Assembly: GCA_946186665.1 (NCBI GenBank)
Contig: CAMHOE010000022.1
Span: 1 to 39,570 of the forward strand
Source of the DNA: an uncultured Clostridia bacterium
GTDB taxonomy: Bacteria; Bacillota; Clostridia; Oscillospirales; Acutalibacteraceae
Reading direction: 5' to 3'
Length of the DNA stretch: 39,570 nt
The notes under the pieces are model-generated. The model was not told the DNA's origin. It ran no database searches and saw nothing but the letters and a program-made list of their open reading frames with translations. Below, in pieces: positions 16,504-25,304 of this stretch. The translations under genes were made by a program, and so were the position numbers. How positions within the stretch are numbered: position 1 is the first letter of the stretch; every line of letters begins with the position of its first letter.

Positions 16504-17114
16504 TTCAGATCATTCTCTCTCAGTTTTTTGATTTCCTCCATTATCCGTCTGCTGGCATTGCGGTATTCCTCCGGAGTACCGTTTTTAAGTCCAAGCTCTT
16601 CGGGAGTCAGAGGCTTTCCCCATGATATCGTGACCTTATGAAATTTCTTGACCTTTTTATCCTTCGGGGTGATACAAACAGGGATAACAGGTACCTGCAT
16701 CTGGTATGATACAATAGCCGCACCGGATTTAGGACGAAGGAATTCGCCGGTTTTGGAGCGAGTACCCTCAATGAATATACCTAAAAGTCTGCCGTCCTTT
16801 ACTATTTCCTCAGCTTCATTTATAGCCTTGCCGTCTCCTGCACCTCGTGTCACTGGGAAAGCGCCGAGCTTTCGTATGAGCCATGCAAAGAATTTCTTTT
16901 CAAAAAGCTCCACCTTTGCCATATAATATATCTGTCTTTTCTGTGTCAGGGACAAGAATACCGGATCATAGTTTGACAGGTGATTTGAACAGACAATATA
17001 TGCGCCGTCCTTGGGAAGGTTTTTCTTTCCGTTCACTTTATAGAAGAAAAGAAGCTTAAATACAGGCATTGTAAGTATTCTTCCGACAACAAATATCGGA
17101 TGTCTTTTTTTCAT
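16500..17114 (-). CDS. plsC: 1-acyl-sn-glycerol-3-phosphate acyltransferase PlsC
   Basis: Membrane-associated enzyme that makes phosphatidic acid from lysophosphatidic acid. All four family blocks are present in 204 residues: NHLSNYDP (H-x4-D catalytic), GAFPVTRG, FIEGTRSKTG (the EGTR phosphate-binding box) and VPVIPV. An N-terminal hydrophobic segment anchors it. Its ATG overlaps the cmk stop by 4 bases (ATGA), so translation is coupled. The same cmk-plsC-ispH/rpsA order is frequent in clostridia. Confidence 0.94.
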   Translation of the reverse strand: MKKRHPIFVVGRILTMPVFKLLFFYKVNGKKNLPKDGAYIVCSNHLSNYDPVFLSLTQKRQIYYMAKVELFEKKFFAWLIRKLGAFPVTRGAGDGKAINEAEEIVKDGRLLGIFIEGTRSKTGEFLRPKSGAAIVSYQMQVPVIPVCITPKDKKVKKFHKVTISWGKPLTPEELGLKNGTPEEYRNASRRIMEEIKKLRENDLK

Positions 17115-17776
17115 ATCGTCCTCTCCTTTATCAACTCCGAAATTTCCTTTACTACCTCTTCCAGTGTCATATCAGAGGTATCAACGGTCACGGAATTTTC
17201 CGCAGCCTTGAGCGGTGCAGTTTCCCTGTGCATATCGTTATAATCACGCTGCACGATATCAAACAGGATCTTTTCCTTATCACATTCTATGCCCTGTTCC
17301 CTGAGCTGCAAAACTCTTCTCTGCGCCCTTTTTTCAGGAGAAGCCGTAAGAAAGATCTTCACCTGTGCATTAGGCAGAACCACCGTTCCTATATCCCTGC
17401 CATCCATAATAACATCATTATTCTGCGCAAAGCTTCTTTGCAGCTCAAGCAAATAGCTGCGTACTTCAGGGATAGCAGAAACTCTTGAGGTCGCCATAGA
17501 CACCTGTTCTGTTCTTATTATCTCAGAGACATCCTTATCACCCAGAAGAATATGCTGTTCACCGTTCAAAAATATCAGACTGATATCAAGCTGAGGAAGA
17601 AGAGACTTTATCTCTTCAACATTGCTGAGCTCAATACCTTTTTCGATACAAGCCAGAGTCACTGCTCTGTAAAGCGCTCCGGTATCTATATAGATATACC
17701 CCAGCTCCGCAGCAACTTTTTTGGCGATAGTACTTTTTCCTGCTCCGGCAGGACCGTCTATTGCAACAGCTAACAT
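17111..17776 (-). CDS. cmk: Cytidylate kinase
   Basis: Phosphorylates CMP and dCMP with ATP. 221 residues; the P-loop GPAGAGKSTIAKK is at the start, followed by YIYIDTGALYRAVT and DGRDIGTVVLPNAQVKIFLTA, and the lid REQGIECDKE. GGAGG lies 7 bases before the ATG. First gene of the cmk-plsC-plsC2-ispH/rpsA operon. A TATAAT-like element lies about 40 bases upstream on the minus strand. Confidence 0.96.
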   Translation of the reverse strand: MLAVAIDGPAGAGKSTIAKKVAAELGYIYIDTGALYRAVTLACIEKGIELSNVEEIKSLLPQLDISLIFLNGEQHILLGDKDVSEIIRTEQVSMATSRVSAIPEVRSYLLELQRSFAQNNDVIMDGRDIGTVVLPNAQVKIFLTASPEKRAQRRVLQLREQGIECDKEKILFDIVQRDYNDMHRETAPLKAAENSVTVDTSDMTLEEVVKEISELIKERTI

Positions 17777-17846
17777 AATTTTTCCTCCGTTCCGGAATAA
17801 TATGCAACCATTATAACAGATTTATTTTAAAATTACAATAAGAATA

Positions 17847-18094
17847 CGACCCGTCACCACGAAAATCAATTTTGCTTTTACCGGGCAGCTTTATGGGGAA
17901 AACCCTTTTCCGACGGGTGCGCGACCGATGCGTGACCGTACTGGACAACTTATCAACGATCTGCTTCTGATCGGGCAGTCCGCGTCGTGCTCCTCAGGGA
18001 GCACTTTGGCTATTTCAGTGCACGTCTTCAGCTTTTGGCGCAGAACGCGAAAAAAAGGGTTATTCCCCATACCCCTTTCCTGAAACCGCTGAAT
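17847..18094. repeat. GGGAAAACCC-hairpin repeat, copy B with GC-rich insert
   Basis: Fills most of the 493-base gap between cmk and the secreted-protein gene. The left end has GGGCAGCTTTATGGGGAAAA followed by CCCTTTTC; the right end has AAAAAGGGTTATTCCCCAT, then CCCTTTCC and the CCGCTGA end. Between them lie about 140 bases of clearly higher GC content, with a small hairpin (GTGCTCC-TCA-GGGAGCAC at 17987-18004). I found no convincing gene in the insert. Confidence 0.6.
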
Positions 18095-18186
18095 TTTTCT
18101 ATTTATGATACATGAGAATAATTATTGATTTGCCGTTTGTAATAAGATTTGACCATAAAAAGCTTTGTTAATTGTAAATAGTAACA

Positions 18187-18215
18187 TTTACATATTGGGC
18201 AAAAAAGTGTATAAT
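18187..18215 (+). promoter_or_regulatory. Promoter of the secreted cystatin-like gene
   Basis: TTTACA at 18187-18192, a 17-base spacer, and TATAAT at 18210-18215. The transcript would have a leader of about 48 bases. Confidence 0.7.
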
Positions 18216-18269
18216 ACCGTTGAAAACATTTGCAGGCAAAACATTAATAAAACGGAAAGGATGATCATT

Positions 18270-19562
18270 ATGCGCTCAAAAATGCTGAAAAGAATTTTTG
18301 CAGTACTGATATCAGCATCAATGTCTTTGTCAGTTATTTCATCAGTTTCCATGTCCGCATCAGCAGAAAGTACTGTTGCGATCTCATGGTCTATAAGCAC
18401 CGAGGATGTCGAGGATGTACTCCCCCACACGGTCAATATCGCCTTTAATGAAGCTATGGAAAAATATCAGGACGGGCAGCTTGTTCCTCTGGCTTATTAT
18501 GGCAGTCAGGTAGTGTCAGGTTATAACTATCTTTTGATATGCAGACATATAGCAGATGACGGAACTGTTTCACTTAAACGTGTTTGTATCTACGATCCGA
18601 ATTATTCCACACAGAGAAACCGCGGAAAAGCAAAATTCAGTTCTGTTGAAGATTTTGATATCGAAGACTATGCCCATGACTATAAGTGCCGTCTCCCTGA
18701 TCAGCCTGTTCCGGGAAGTGCAGAGGTACCAAGCGGTCTTTATGAATGTGAGCTGCCTGAAGAAGCTGCTGCCGTTTATGACGAGATCTTTTCAGAGCTT
18801 GTAGGTTCATGCTGTGAGCCTCTTGCATATCTGGGAAGTATGCAGACATCAGACGGTACAGACTATGCTCTTTTATGCTGTGACTATGCTGTGACATATA
18901 TGCCTGACAGATACATAGATGTAGTGATAATTCACAAAGATATAGACGGCGGCGCTTACGTAAAAAGCTCTTGTTCGATTTTGGGAACAAGGATCAAATA
19001 TCCTGAATCTCTGCACAACAAGTCTTATCTGGAAACAGGTTCAACCGTCACTCTCGGAAGCAAGGTCGTTATCAAGGCACAGGGAAGCGGCGGTGCAGGC
19101 GACTATGAATATAAGGTAATGTACAAAAGAAGCAATTCCAATTACTGGCACACGAAGCAGGAATACAGCAAAAATGATACTATCACCATCACTCCCGCTT
19201 GTGCGGCTGACTATGACGTTTACGTATACGTAAAGGACAGCACCGGCAAGGAAGTACTAAGCGGTCTTTATTTCAGTGTCTATAAAAAGCTCAGCAATAC
19301 AACTACCATATCCTCGACAACTATAAATAAAGGCGAGAGAGTTTCACTGAGATGTTCGGCTGACGGCGGAGCAGGCTCGTACAGATACGCTGTATACTAT
19401 AAGAGAAAGAACTCCTCCAAATGGTATACTGCTCAGTCGTATAGTGAAAACGGCAGGGTCAGAATCAAACCATGTGCAGCCTCTGATTATTATATATGTG
19501 TAAGAGCTATTGATGCTAACGGAGAAGTTTCAAAGAAGTACTTCTCTGTATCTGTGAAATAA
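18270..19562 (+). CDS. Secreted protein: two cystatin-like modules plus two Tyr-rich beta-sandwich repeats
   Basis: Not recognised as a named family. The start at 18270 is 9 bases after GGAAAGG and gives 430 residues with a signal peptide ending ASA at about 32. Residues 45-110 read as a helix (NIAFNEAMEKY) and a strand, LVPLAYYGSQVVSGYNYLLIC, whose QVVSG at 80-84 matches the QxVxG loop of cystatin protease inhibitors. Residues about 165-235 repeat the plan (ELVGSCCEPLAYLGSMQTSDG, then TDYALLC) with a degenerate loop. Residues about 255-430 are two repeats of about 85 residues with Y-x-Y-x-V-x-Y-K-R and DSTGK or DANGE turns. These are the same domain type as the tandem repeats of the 28031-31801 protein. 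A role outside the cell in binding proteases or host or feed proteins is inference. Confidence 0.6.
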   Translation: MRSKMLKRIFAVLISASMSLSVISSVSMSASAESTVAISWSISTEDVEDVLPHTVNIAFNEAMEKYQDGQLVPLAYYGSQVVSGYNYLLICRHIADDGTVSLKRVCIYDPNYSTQRNRGKAKFSSVEDFDIEDYAHDYKCRLPDQPVPGSAEVPSGLYECELPEEAAAVYDEIFSELVGSCCEPLAYLGSMQTSDGTDYALLCCDYAVTYMPDRYIDVVIIHKDIDGGAYVKSSCSILGTRIKYPESLHNKSYLETGSTVTLGSKVVIKAQGSGGAGDYEYKVMYKRSNSNYWHTKQEYSKNDTITITPACAADYDVYVYVKDSTGKEVLSGLYFSVYKKLSNTTTISSTTINKGERVSLRCSADGGAGSYRYAVYYKRKNSSKWYTAQSYSENGRVRIKPCAASDYYICVRAIDANGEVSKKYFSVSVK

Positions 19563-19599
19563 TCAGATAACGGTATTATTCAGCAATAGAATATGATAG

Positions 19600-19639
19600 A
19601 AAAGAGCGGTTCCGGTACATCCGGATGCCGCTCTTTTTT
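19600..19639 (+). terminator. Terminator after the secreted cystatin-like gene
   Basis: AAAAGAGCGG pairs with CCGCTCTTTT, with an inner TCCGG/CCGGA stem, followed by a T-run. The reverse strand also ends in T-rich sequence, so it may serve the convergent wall polymer gene too. Confidence 0.8.
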
Positions 19640-19719
19640 CATTGTAGTTATTATAGTCATTAAAGCTATCAGGCAATAAGCAGATCTATAGTTTCTCGGT
19701 TTCTAAGCTTCTCAGTTTA

Positions 19720-22470
19720 TCAGCTATACAGTTCCGGAAAGAATGTGCTTATCAGAGTTCTGATTATACGCTTGCAGTTGTCGGTGTCGTGATACCGGAA
19801 AAATTCACGGCACTTTTTTGCATAATAAGGTTTTTGCCGAAAGTCTTTTTCAATTTCTCTGATAAGATAATTGATCAGAGAATCGTGCTCAAAGAACAAC
19901 TCACCAAAGCTGCTTTTTGCAAGTCCCTCGTTTTTATACTCCTGCTGAATTGGCAGGTCATGTGGATAATAATAAACAACAGGCTTGTTAAGGTATGCAA
20001 AACGGTACTGAATGTCACAATAGTCCGTAATAAGCAGTGAAGCCTTGCTTATAAGCATAGCCTCATTGCCTTCCGTGTATTCATAGAGTGTGACATCATC
20101 GCTGCTTGTAAAAAGCTTGATAAATTTTTCTATAGAATGAGGCATAAGAACCGCTATTTTATACCCATGTGAGCGTACAGCTTCAAGAAATACAGGGTCG
20201 ATAAGAATATTATTATACAGCTTGAAAAAGCGGCTCTCGGAAAAGCGATAATATTCAGAGTGCTCATAAATACAGAATTGCCGCCTGTCTCCGGGAGCAA
20301 TGAGAATAAGCTTTTCTCTGTTGTCAGTGAGAGTATCAAGAAGAGGATATCCTGTAACCTTTATCATAGCTTCATCATAGTCATATATCTTTTTAAGAAG
20401 GTGCTCTTTCTCAACCTGAGATGCGCAGAAAAACAGCTGTGTATTATCTCTTAACCTGTTGTCGAACTGTGCGGTATTATATGTCATGAAGAAATCCTTG
20501 ACAGAAACTATTTTTGCATTAAACAGATCCTTGAGAAAGACCATATCTTTTTTTGTAAAGCCCAGTGATTCATACACATCACAGTCAGTCGCAATGATCA
20601 GATCGGCAGAAAGAGCTGCGATCTTTGATTTTTTTGAACCGGTGTCAAGTACATTTTCATACTCAGACTCTAAAAGAAAATCCTGTTCATCCGAATTTCT
20701 TCTGGCTGTAAAAAACACTTCAAGTTTTTCGTTGCCCTTGTATTTTGAAAAATATCTGAACAACAGATTGCCGTTAAAATTTACACCGTTATCATCATAG
20801 AAGAGGATGTATTTATGATCTGTCTTTTCAGAAATCGAAGCGGAAACACTCTTCCTCAATTGACGGTAATACATAAGCTCTGTAAAGGTACCGTCCTTGT
20901 TAGCTTCAGAAAGGAACCTGCTTTCGCAAATACTCAACAAGCTGCCGGTCGCACGGCGGATAACAATAGATCTTGTTTTTCTGTCATATGTCATCACCCT
21001 GTCAAGAAAATGCCAGTAGCTGTTTTTGATATCTGTGGAAAGCTTTGAGAAAACACCGTTAAATGTCATCCCTATACGGAACACAAGCTTTTGATATTTC
21101 ATTGAAAGATAGATAGTGTCAATTTTTTTTCCGCTGCTTACAGGCACAAAAAATCTGAAAGAATACCTTTTAAGGAATGGAACGTCAAAATATTTTTTCA
21201 GGGTATATACGCCCGAACGAATAACACGGCTTCTTTCCCCGTTGATATTAACGTAAACCTTGTAGTCACTCTCACTCAGGCAGGAACAGCCATAAAGTAC
21301 CGCATCTACATAAAGACCCTCTTCATCATAATTGATCGCTGTAATATCTGCCGTGATGTCTCTGGAACCGGCAGCCACAGCCTGATTGACGTGAGCCACA
21401 AGCTCTCCGCTCAGAGTTGATTTTATCAGGCGGCCCTCAGAGCTGTAGTAGCTTTTTTCAATACTCTCTTTTGGCAAAGCAAGGTCCACCTCCGGCGTCA
21501 TATCCGGTGATCTGTATTTCATTCTTAAAAGCCTGAAGGACATTTCCTCGTCAAGTCCACACAGCCTGCATATTTTTTTATTAAGTATAACAGCATCATC
21601 AATATATTTAAGTGCTTTTGATACCTTGTCAAAAAAATCATCTGTGTAATTGCCGATGATCACGTATTTGTACCTCTCCCCTTCGTTCAGCGCAAATCGC
21701 ATTTCAAGAAGATAGAGCATGATATTCTGGGCAAGCACCGAACCCGGACAGCTTATCAGCATAGGAATGATAAACTCTTCCACCGTCTGGGAATAGAAGC
21801 TTCTGTGATACTGTGGAAGGTAATTAAAAACCTCCTGTTCAGAATGAGATGTAGTGGTATATGTATGGCTGTCTGTGAATACATATGAATATGTGGTCAG
21901 AAGAGCTTCTGTTATAAACTTGACATCAGCATGGAACGGCAGACTGCCGTCAAACAAAAGCTTATCAGCAGTCTTTTTATTGAAGAAATAGCATCCCAGC
22001 ATAAGGATAAAGCTGTCAGGAGTTTCCTTGAGTTTTACTATACCGTTTGGTATATCATTTCTATATTCTCTGGCTTCCTCGCCGGACGGTGAAACGATCG
22101 GCTTGATACACAGCACAGGTATCTTACCGGAGCCGAGAGTTTTTTTCAGTTCAATGAGAGTCTTTTTAGAATACTCGCTGTAATTATCAATATATGCGAT
22201 ATATGTTCCTGTACACAGCGGCTTTGCATCATTATAGCAGTCAAATTCTTTTTTATCGGAAGCATCAACAAAGAAAACATTTTCCGGATACTTTTTACTA
22301 TACTCAGCGCAAAGCTTAAGACTCAGTTCACTGCAAAGAGTATCTATAAGGATAAGCTGGATATTTTCCAAAAAGAAGCTTTCGTCCGAAATAATTGAGG
22401 TTATTGATTTTTCAAGATGCGAGTCGCTTTTTATTAAAAGGTTAATGCTGTAAAAAAAGTTCTTTGGCAT
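19720..22470 (-). CDS. GT2-like plus TagF/CDP-glycerol glycerophosphotransferase family protein
   Basis: Large (916 residue) cytoplasmic or membrane-associated wall-polymer enzyme. Residues 1 to about 220 resemble a family-2 glycosyltransferase (SINLLIKSDSHLEKSITSI, with an AYIDNYSEY segment in the DxD position). Residues about 370-470 look like a beta-sandwich linker. Residues about 540-905 match the CDP-glycerol:poly(glycerophosphate) transferase domain, including VTGYPLLDTL, the LLITDYCDIQYRFAYLNKPVVYYYPHD segment (read as DYxxxxxxFAYLxKPVxYY), and a C-terminal Arg/Lys-rich tail. Such two-domain proteins make teichoic-acid-like or capsule polymers of sugars and polyol phosphates. GGAGG lies 6 bases before the ATG. 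No other teichoic acid gene is adjacent, so the polymer is unknown. Confidence 0.8.
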   Translation of the reverse strand: MPKNFFYSINLLIKSDSHLEKSITSIISDESFFLENIQLILIDTLCSELSLKLCAEYSKKYPENVFFVDASDKKEFDCYNDAKPLCTGTYIAYIDNYSEYSKKTLIELKKTLGSGKIPVLCIKPIVSPSGEEAREYRNDIPNGIVKLKETPDSFILMLGCYFFNKKTADKLLFDGSLPFHADVKFITEALLTTYSYVFTDSHTYTTTSHSEQEVFNYLPQYHRSFYSQTVEEFIIPMLISCPGSVLAQNIMLYLLEMRFALNEGERYKYVIIGNYTDDFFDKVSKALKYIDDAVILNKKICRLCGLDEEMSFRLLRMKYRSPDMTPEVDLALPKESIEKSYYSSEGRLIKSTLSGELVAHVNQAVAAGSRDITADITAINYDEEGLYVDAVLYGCSCLSESDYKVYVNINGERSRVIRSGVYTLKKYFDVPFLKRYSFRFFVPVSSGKKIDTIYLSMKYQKLVFRIGMTFNGVFSKLSTDIKNSYWHFLDRVMTYDRKTRSIVIRRATGSLLSICESRFLSEANKDGTFTELMYYRQLRKSVSASISEKTDHKYILFYDDNGVNFNGNLLFRYFSKYKGNEKLEVFFTARRNSDEQDFLLESEYENVLDTGSKKSKIAALSADLIIATDCDVYESLGFTKKDMVFLKDLFNAKIVSVKDFFMTYNTAQFDNRLRDNTQLFFCASQVEKEHLLKKIYDYDEAMIKVTGYPLLDTLTDNREKLILIAPGDRRQFCIYEHSEYYRFSESRFFKLYNNILIDPVFLEAVRSHGYKIAVLMPHSIEKFIKLFTSSDDVTLYEYTEGNEAMLISKASLLITDYCDIQYRFAYLNKPVVYYYPHDLPIQQEYKNEGLAKSSFGELFFEHDSLINYLIREIEKDFRQKPYYAKKCREFFRYHDTDNCKRIIRTLISTFFPELYS

Positions 22471-22488
22471 AGCAGCCTCCGTTATATA

Positions 22489-22846
22489 AAATGTGGAATG
22501 TGGAAAGTTGAAAGTGGAATTGCTGTAGGTTTTCGCTTGGCGAAAACAATATATTACATTAACAGCGCTTACCTTGATTTATAACCACACAAATTTATCA
22601 CTCACATTATATTACTATTCCTCTTCTTTGTCAATTTGGTGCAGAGCCGGCAAGCCCCCATCCGCCGGCGCAGCCCTGAGGGGCTGCTGTTTCGGCTGTT
22701 TTCTAAAGACATATAGTCTACTCTCCTCTTCAACTTTATGCGCCTGCACAGTATTAAGCTATAGTTTATATTATACTTACTATGACCGTTTTCGCTGTGC
22801 GAAAACGTACCATCATTCCACTTTCCACTTTTAACATTCCACATTA
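22489..22846. repeat. 358-bp MITE-like element with 59-bp inverted ends
   Basis: The ends, 22489-22547 and 22788-22846, are equal in length and inverted, and match at about 47 of 59 positions without gaps. Each end contains AATGTGGAATG on its outer side and GTTTTCGC-n3-GCGAAAAC on its inner side. The interior has GC-rich hairpins (GCCGGC/GCCGGC and GCAGCCC-TGA-GGGGCTGC near 22641-22692) and no gene. It lies in the divergent region between the wall polymer gene and glnN. No clear target-site duplication was found. Confidence 0.6.
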
Positions 22847-22939
22847 ATAGCACTTGTTGTGTTTTTGCACATAAAGTATCAACGATATTTGTAAATAATA
22901 TACTTGGATACAAAATGCAGCGAATGTCGAAAAAACGTA

Positions 22940-22968
22940 TTGACTTTAAAAAAATTATGTTCTATAAT
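22940..22968 (+). promoter_or_regulatory. Promoter of glnN
   Basis: TTGACT at 22940-22945, a 17-base spacer, and TATAAT at 22963-22968. This is a near-consensus sigma-A promoter. Transcription should begin near 22975, a few bases before the leader hairpins. Confidence 0.85.
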
Positions 22969-22978
22969 AATGCCAACG

Positions 22979-23037
22979 ACAGCAAAGGCGCTGTAGGTTG
23001 AAAGTAATTGACCTACGGTGCCTTTTTGCTTTTTTAT
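22979..23037 (+). promoter_or_regulatory. ANTAR-like attenuator in the glnN leader
   Basis: P1 is a 5-bp stem with a hexaloop: ACAGC, loop AAAGGC, GCTGT at 22979-22994. P2 is AGGTTGA, loop AAGTAA, TTGACCT at 22995-23014. A 14-bp terminator stem (22985-22998 with 23011-23024) followed by T-runs uses the P1 loop and 3' arm as its lower 5' strand, so P1 and the full terminator cannot coexist. The P1 loop has A at 1 and G at 4, the known ANTAR recognition pattern; the P2 loop does not match. Confidence 0.65.
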
Positions 23038-23065
23038 ATTATTTCAGAAATGGAGAGTTTGAACT

Positions 23066-25159
23066 ATGGCTAATGTACCAGAGATCTTCGGCAGCTTGGT
23101 TTTTAATGACGCAGCAATGAAGGAAAAGCTTCCAAAAGGAACCTACAAGGCTTTAAAGAAAACAATTGAAGAGGGCAAACCTCTTGATATCAATATTGCT
23201 AATGTTGTTGCACACGCAATGAAGGAATGGGCTATCGAGCATGGAGCAACTCACTTTACTCATTGGTTCCAGCCTATGACAGGCGTTCCTGCCGAGAAGC
23301 ATGACAGCTTTATTTCCCCCACAGACGGCGGCGCAGTTATCATGGAGTTTTCAGGCAAAGAGCTTATCAAGGGTGAGCCTGATGCTTCAAGCTTCCCCTC
23401 AGGCGGCATTCGTGCTACTTTTGAAGCAAGAGGCTATACAGCATGGGATCCAACCTCATATGCTTTCATTAAGGACGGTTCACTTTGTATCCCGACTGCT
23501 TTCTGTTCTTATACAGGCGAGATCCTTGACAAAAAGACTCCGCTTCTCCGCTCTATGGAAGTACTCAATACACAGGCTCTCAGAATTCTCAGAGTGTTCG
23601 GTGATGACGAAACTGTAAGAGTACAGACCACTGTAGGTCCTGAACAGGAATACTTCCTTGTTGATAAGGATGTTTACAAAAAGCGTAAGGATCTTATCTA
23701 CTGCGGCAGAACGCTCTTTGGCGCAAGACCTCCGAAGGGTCAGGAGCTTGAGGATCATTACTTCGGTACTATCAAGCCCAGAGTTTCAGCTTATATGAAA
23801 GAGCTTGACGAGACTCTCTGGAAATACGGTATATATGCAAAGACAAAGCATAACGAGGTCGCTCCTGCACAGCATGAGCTTGCTCCTATCTTTGATTCTT
23901 CAAATATCGCAACAGACCACAACCAGCTGACAATGGCTACTATGAAGGATATTGCAGAAAAGCACGGCTTTGTTTGTCTGCTTCACGAAAAACCCTTTGC
24001 AGGCGTTAACGGTTCAGGTAAGCACAACAACTGGTCAATGTCCACAAACACCGGCAAGAACCTGCTTGATCCTACAAAGAACCCGAGAGAGAATACACAG
24101 TTCCTTGTATTCCTTGCAGCTGTTATCAGAGCTGTTGACGATCATCAGGATCTTCTCAGAATTGCTGTTGCAAGCGCAGGCAACGATCACAGACTTGGTG
24201 CCAACGAAGCGCCTCCTGCTATCCTTTCAATGTATCTTGGCGATGACCTTACAGATGTACTTCACTCTGTTGTTTACGATGAAGAGTACCGCAAGCAGGA
24301 AGCTCCTATCATGGAGACAAATGCAGATGTTCTCCCGAACTTCGTAAAGGATACCTCCGACCGTAACCGTACTTCACCTTTTGCTTTCACAGGCAACAAG
24401 TTTGAGTTCAGAATGGTAGGTTCCTCAGAGAATATCGCTTGTACAAACACTATACTCAATACTATAGTAGCAGATGCTCTGTCAGACTTTGCAGATGAGC
24501 TTGAAAAAGCAGACGATGTAAAGGCAGCAGCAGAAAAGCTTGTAAAGGAAACTGTAAAGGCTCATCAGAGGATTATCTTCAATGGCGACAACTATTCAGA
24601 GGAATGGGTAGAAGAAGCTGCAAAGAGAGGACTTCTCAATATGCGCTCACTGCCTGAGGCTCTTCCCCACTACACAGATGAGAAGAACATCAAGCTCTTT
24701 GGCAAGCATGGTATCTACACTGAGGTAGAACTGAAGTCCAGAACAGAGATCATTCTTGAGAACTACTCAAAGATCATAAACATAGAAGCACTCACAGCAC
24801 TTGATATGGCTAAGAAGGACATCGTACCTGCTGTTACAGCATATATCAGAGAGCTTGCAGAAACTGCAAATCTTGTTAAGGGTATAGACCCGGAGCTTGT
24901 TACTCTGCCCGAGACAGAGCTTATAAAGAAGCTTTCAAATCTTCTTTCATGCTTTGTCAAGAAGATAGATGTGCTTGACAAGGCTGTCGTAGGCGCAAAG
25001 GATGTAGAGGGTGTTGCAGAAAACGCAATGTACTATAAAGAAAAGGTACTGGGCGCAATGCAGGAGCTTCGTGCAGTTGCTGACGAGATGGAGTCCAATA
25101 TGTCAGCAAAGCTCTGGCCTTATCCCTCATACGGCACAATGCTTTTCAGCGTTTCATAA
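23066..25159 (+). CDS. glnN: Type III glutamine synthetase
   Basis: Condenses ammonium and glutamate to glutamine with ATP, the main ammonium-assimilation step. At 697 residues it is far longer than GS-I or GS-II and fits GS-III, common in Bacteroidetes, ruminococci and other clostridia. Visible landmarks are the N-terminal [11 protein letters not shown], the type III block [21 protein letters not shown], the metal and substrate site [41 protein letters not shown] and [16 protein letters not shown]. Shine-Dalgarno GGAGAG lies before the ATG. Expression likely depends on the leader attenuator just upstream. The ammonium transporter follows on the same strand behind a second attenuator of the same kind. 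Confidence 0.97.
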   Translation: MANVPEIFGSLVFNDAAMKEKLPKGTYKALKKTIEEGKPLDINIANVVAHAMKEWAIEHGATHFTHWFQPMTGVPAEKHDSFISPTDGGAVIMEFSGKELIKGEPDASSFPSGGIRATFEARGYTAWDPTSYAFIKDGSLCIPTAFCSYTGEILDKKTPLLRSMEVLNTQALRILRVFGDDETVRVQTTVGPEQEYFLVDKDVYKKRKDLIYCGRTLFGARPPKGQELEDHYFGTIKPRVSAYMKELDETLWKYGIYAKTKHNEVAPAQHELAPIFDSSNIATDHNQLTMATMKDIAEKHGFVCLLHEKPFAGVNGSGKHNNWSMSTNTGKNLLDPTKNPRENTQFLVFLAAVIRAVDDHQDLLRIAVASAGNDHRLGANEAPPAILSMYLGDDLTDVLHSVVYDEEYRKQEAPIMETNADVLPNFVKDTSDRNRTSPFAFTGNKFEFRMVGSSENIACTNTILNTIVADALSDFADELEKADDVKAAAEKLVKETVKAHQRIIFNGDNYSEEWVEEAAKRGLLNMRSLPEALPHYTDEKNIKLFGKHGIYTEVELKSRTEIILENYSKIINIEALTALDMAKKDIVPAVTAYIRELAETANLVKGIDPELVTLPETELIKKLSNLLSCFVKKIDVLDKAVVGAKDVEGVAENAMYYKEKVLGAMQELRAVADEMESNMSAKLWPYPSYGTMLFSVS

Positions 25160-25196
25160 ATTCAATATTTAAAGTAACCATAGCATTACTTTATTT

Positions 25197-25254
25197 ATAC
25201 ACAAAGGCGTGTATCCTGACCGCAGGGTCGGGGTATACGCCTTAATATTTTTTT
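25197..25254 (+). promoter_or_regulatory. ANTAR-like attenuator between glnN and amt
   Basis: P1 is a perfect 6-bp stem, ATACAC/GTGTAT, with hexaloop AAAGGC (25197-25214), identical in loop to the glnN leader. It overlaps the 5' arm of an 18-bp terminator stem (25204-25221 with 25226-25243, loop GCAG), followed by a run of seven T. By default the hairpin would end glnN transcription; P1 formation would favour read-through into amt. The candidate P2 loop, CGCAGG, lacks the A1/G4 pattern. Confidence 0.65.
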
Positions 25255-25304
25255 CGGCATAACATCTGAATAAAGGTGTTTTGCTAAGGAAAGGGGAAAT
25301 AATA

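Noticed and set aside
18165-18269. Longer N-terminus for the cystatin-like secreted protein
   Set aside because: It would start upstream of the promoter -10 box and bury the signal peptide; the GGAAAGG site supports 18270.
22975-23060. Known glutamine riboswitch or T-box in the glnN leader
   Set aside because: The leader is too short, has no T-box specifier stem, and known glutamine riboswitches are mainly cyanobacterial or marine.
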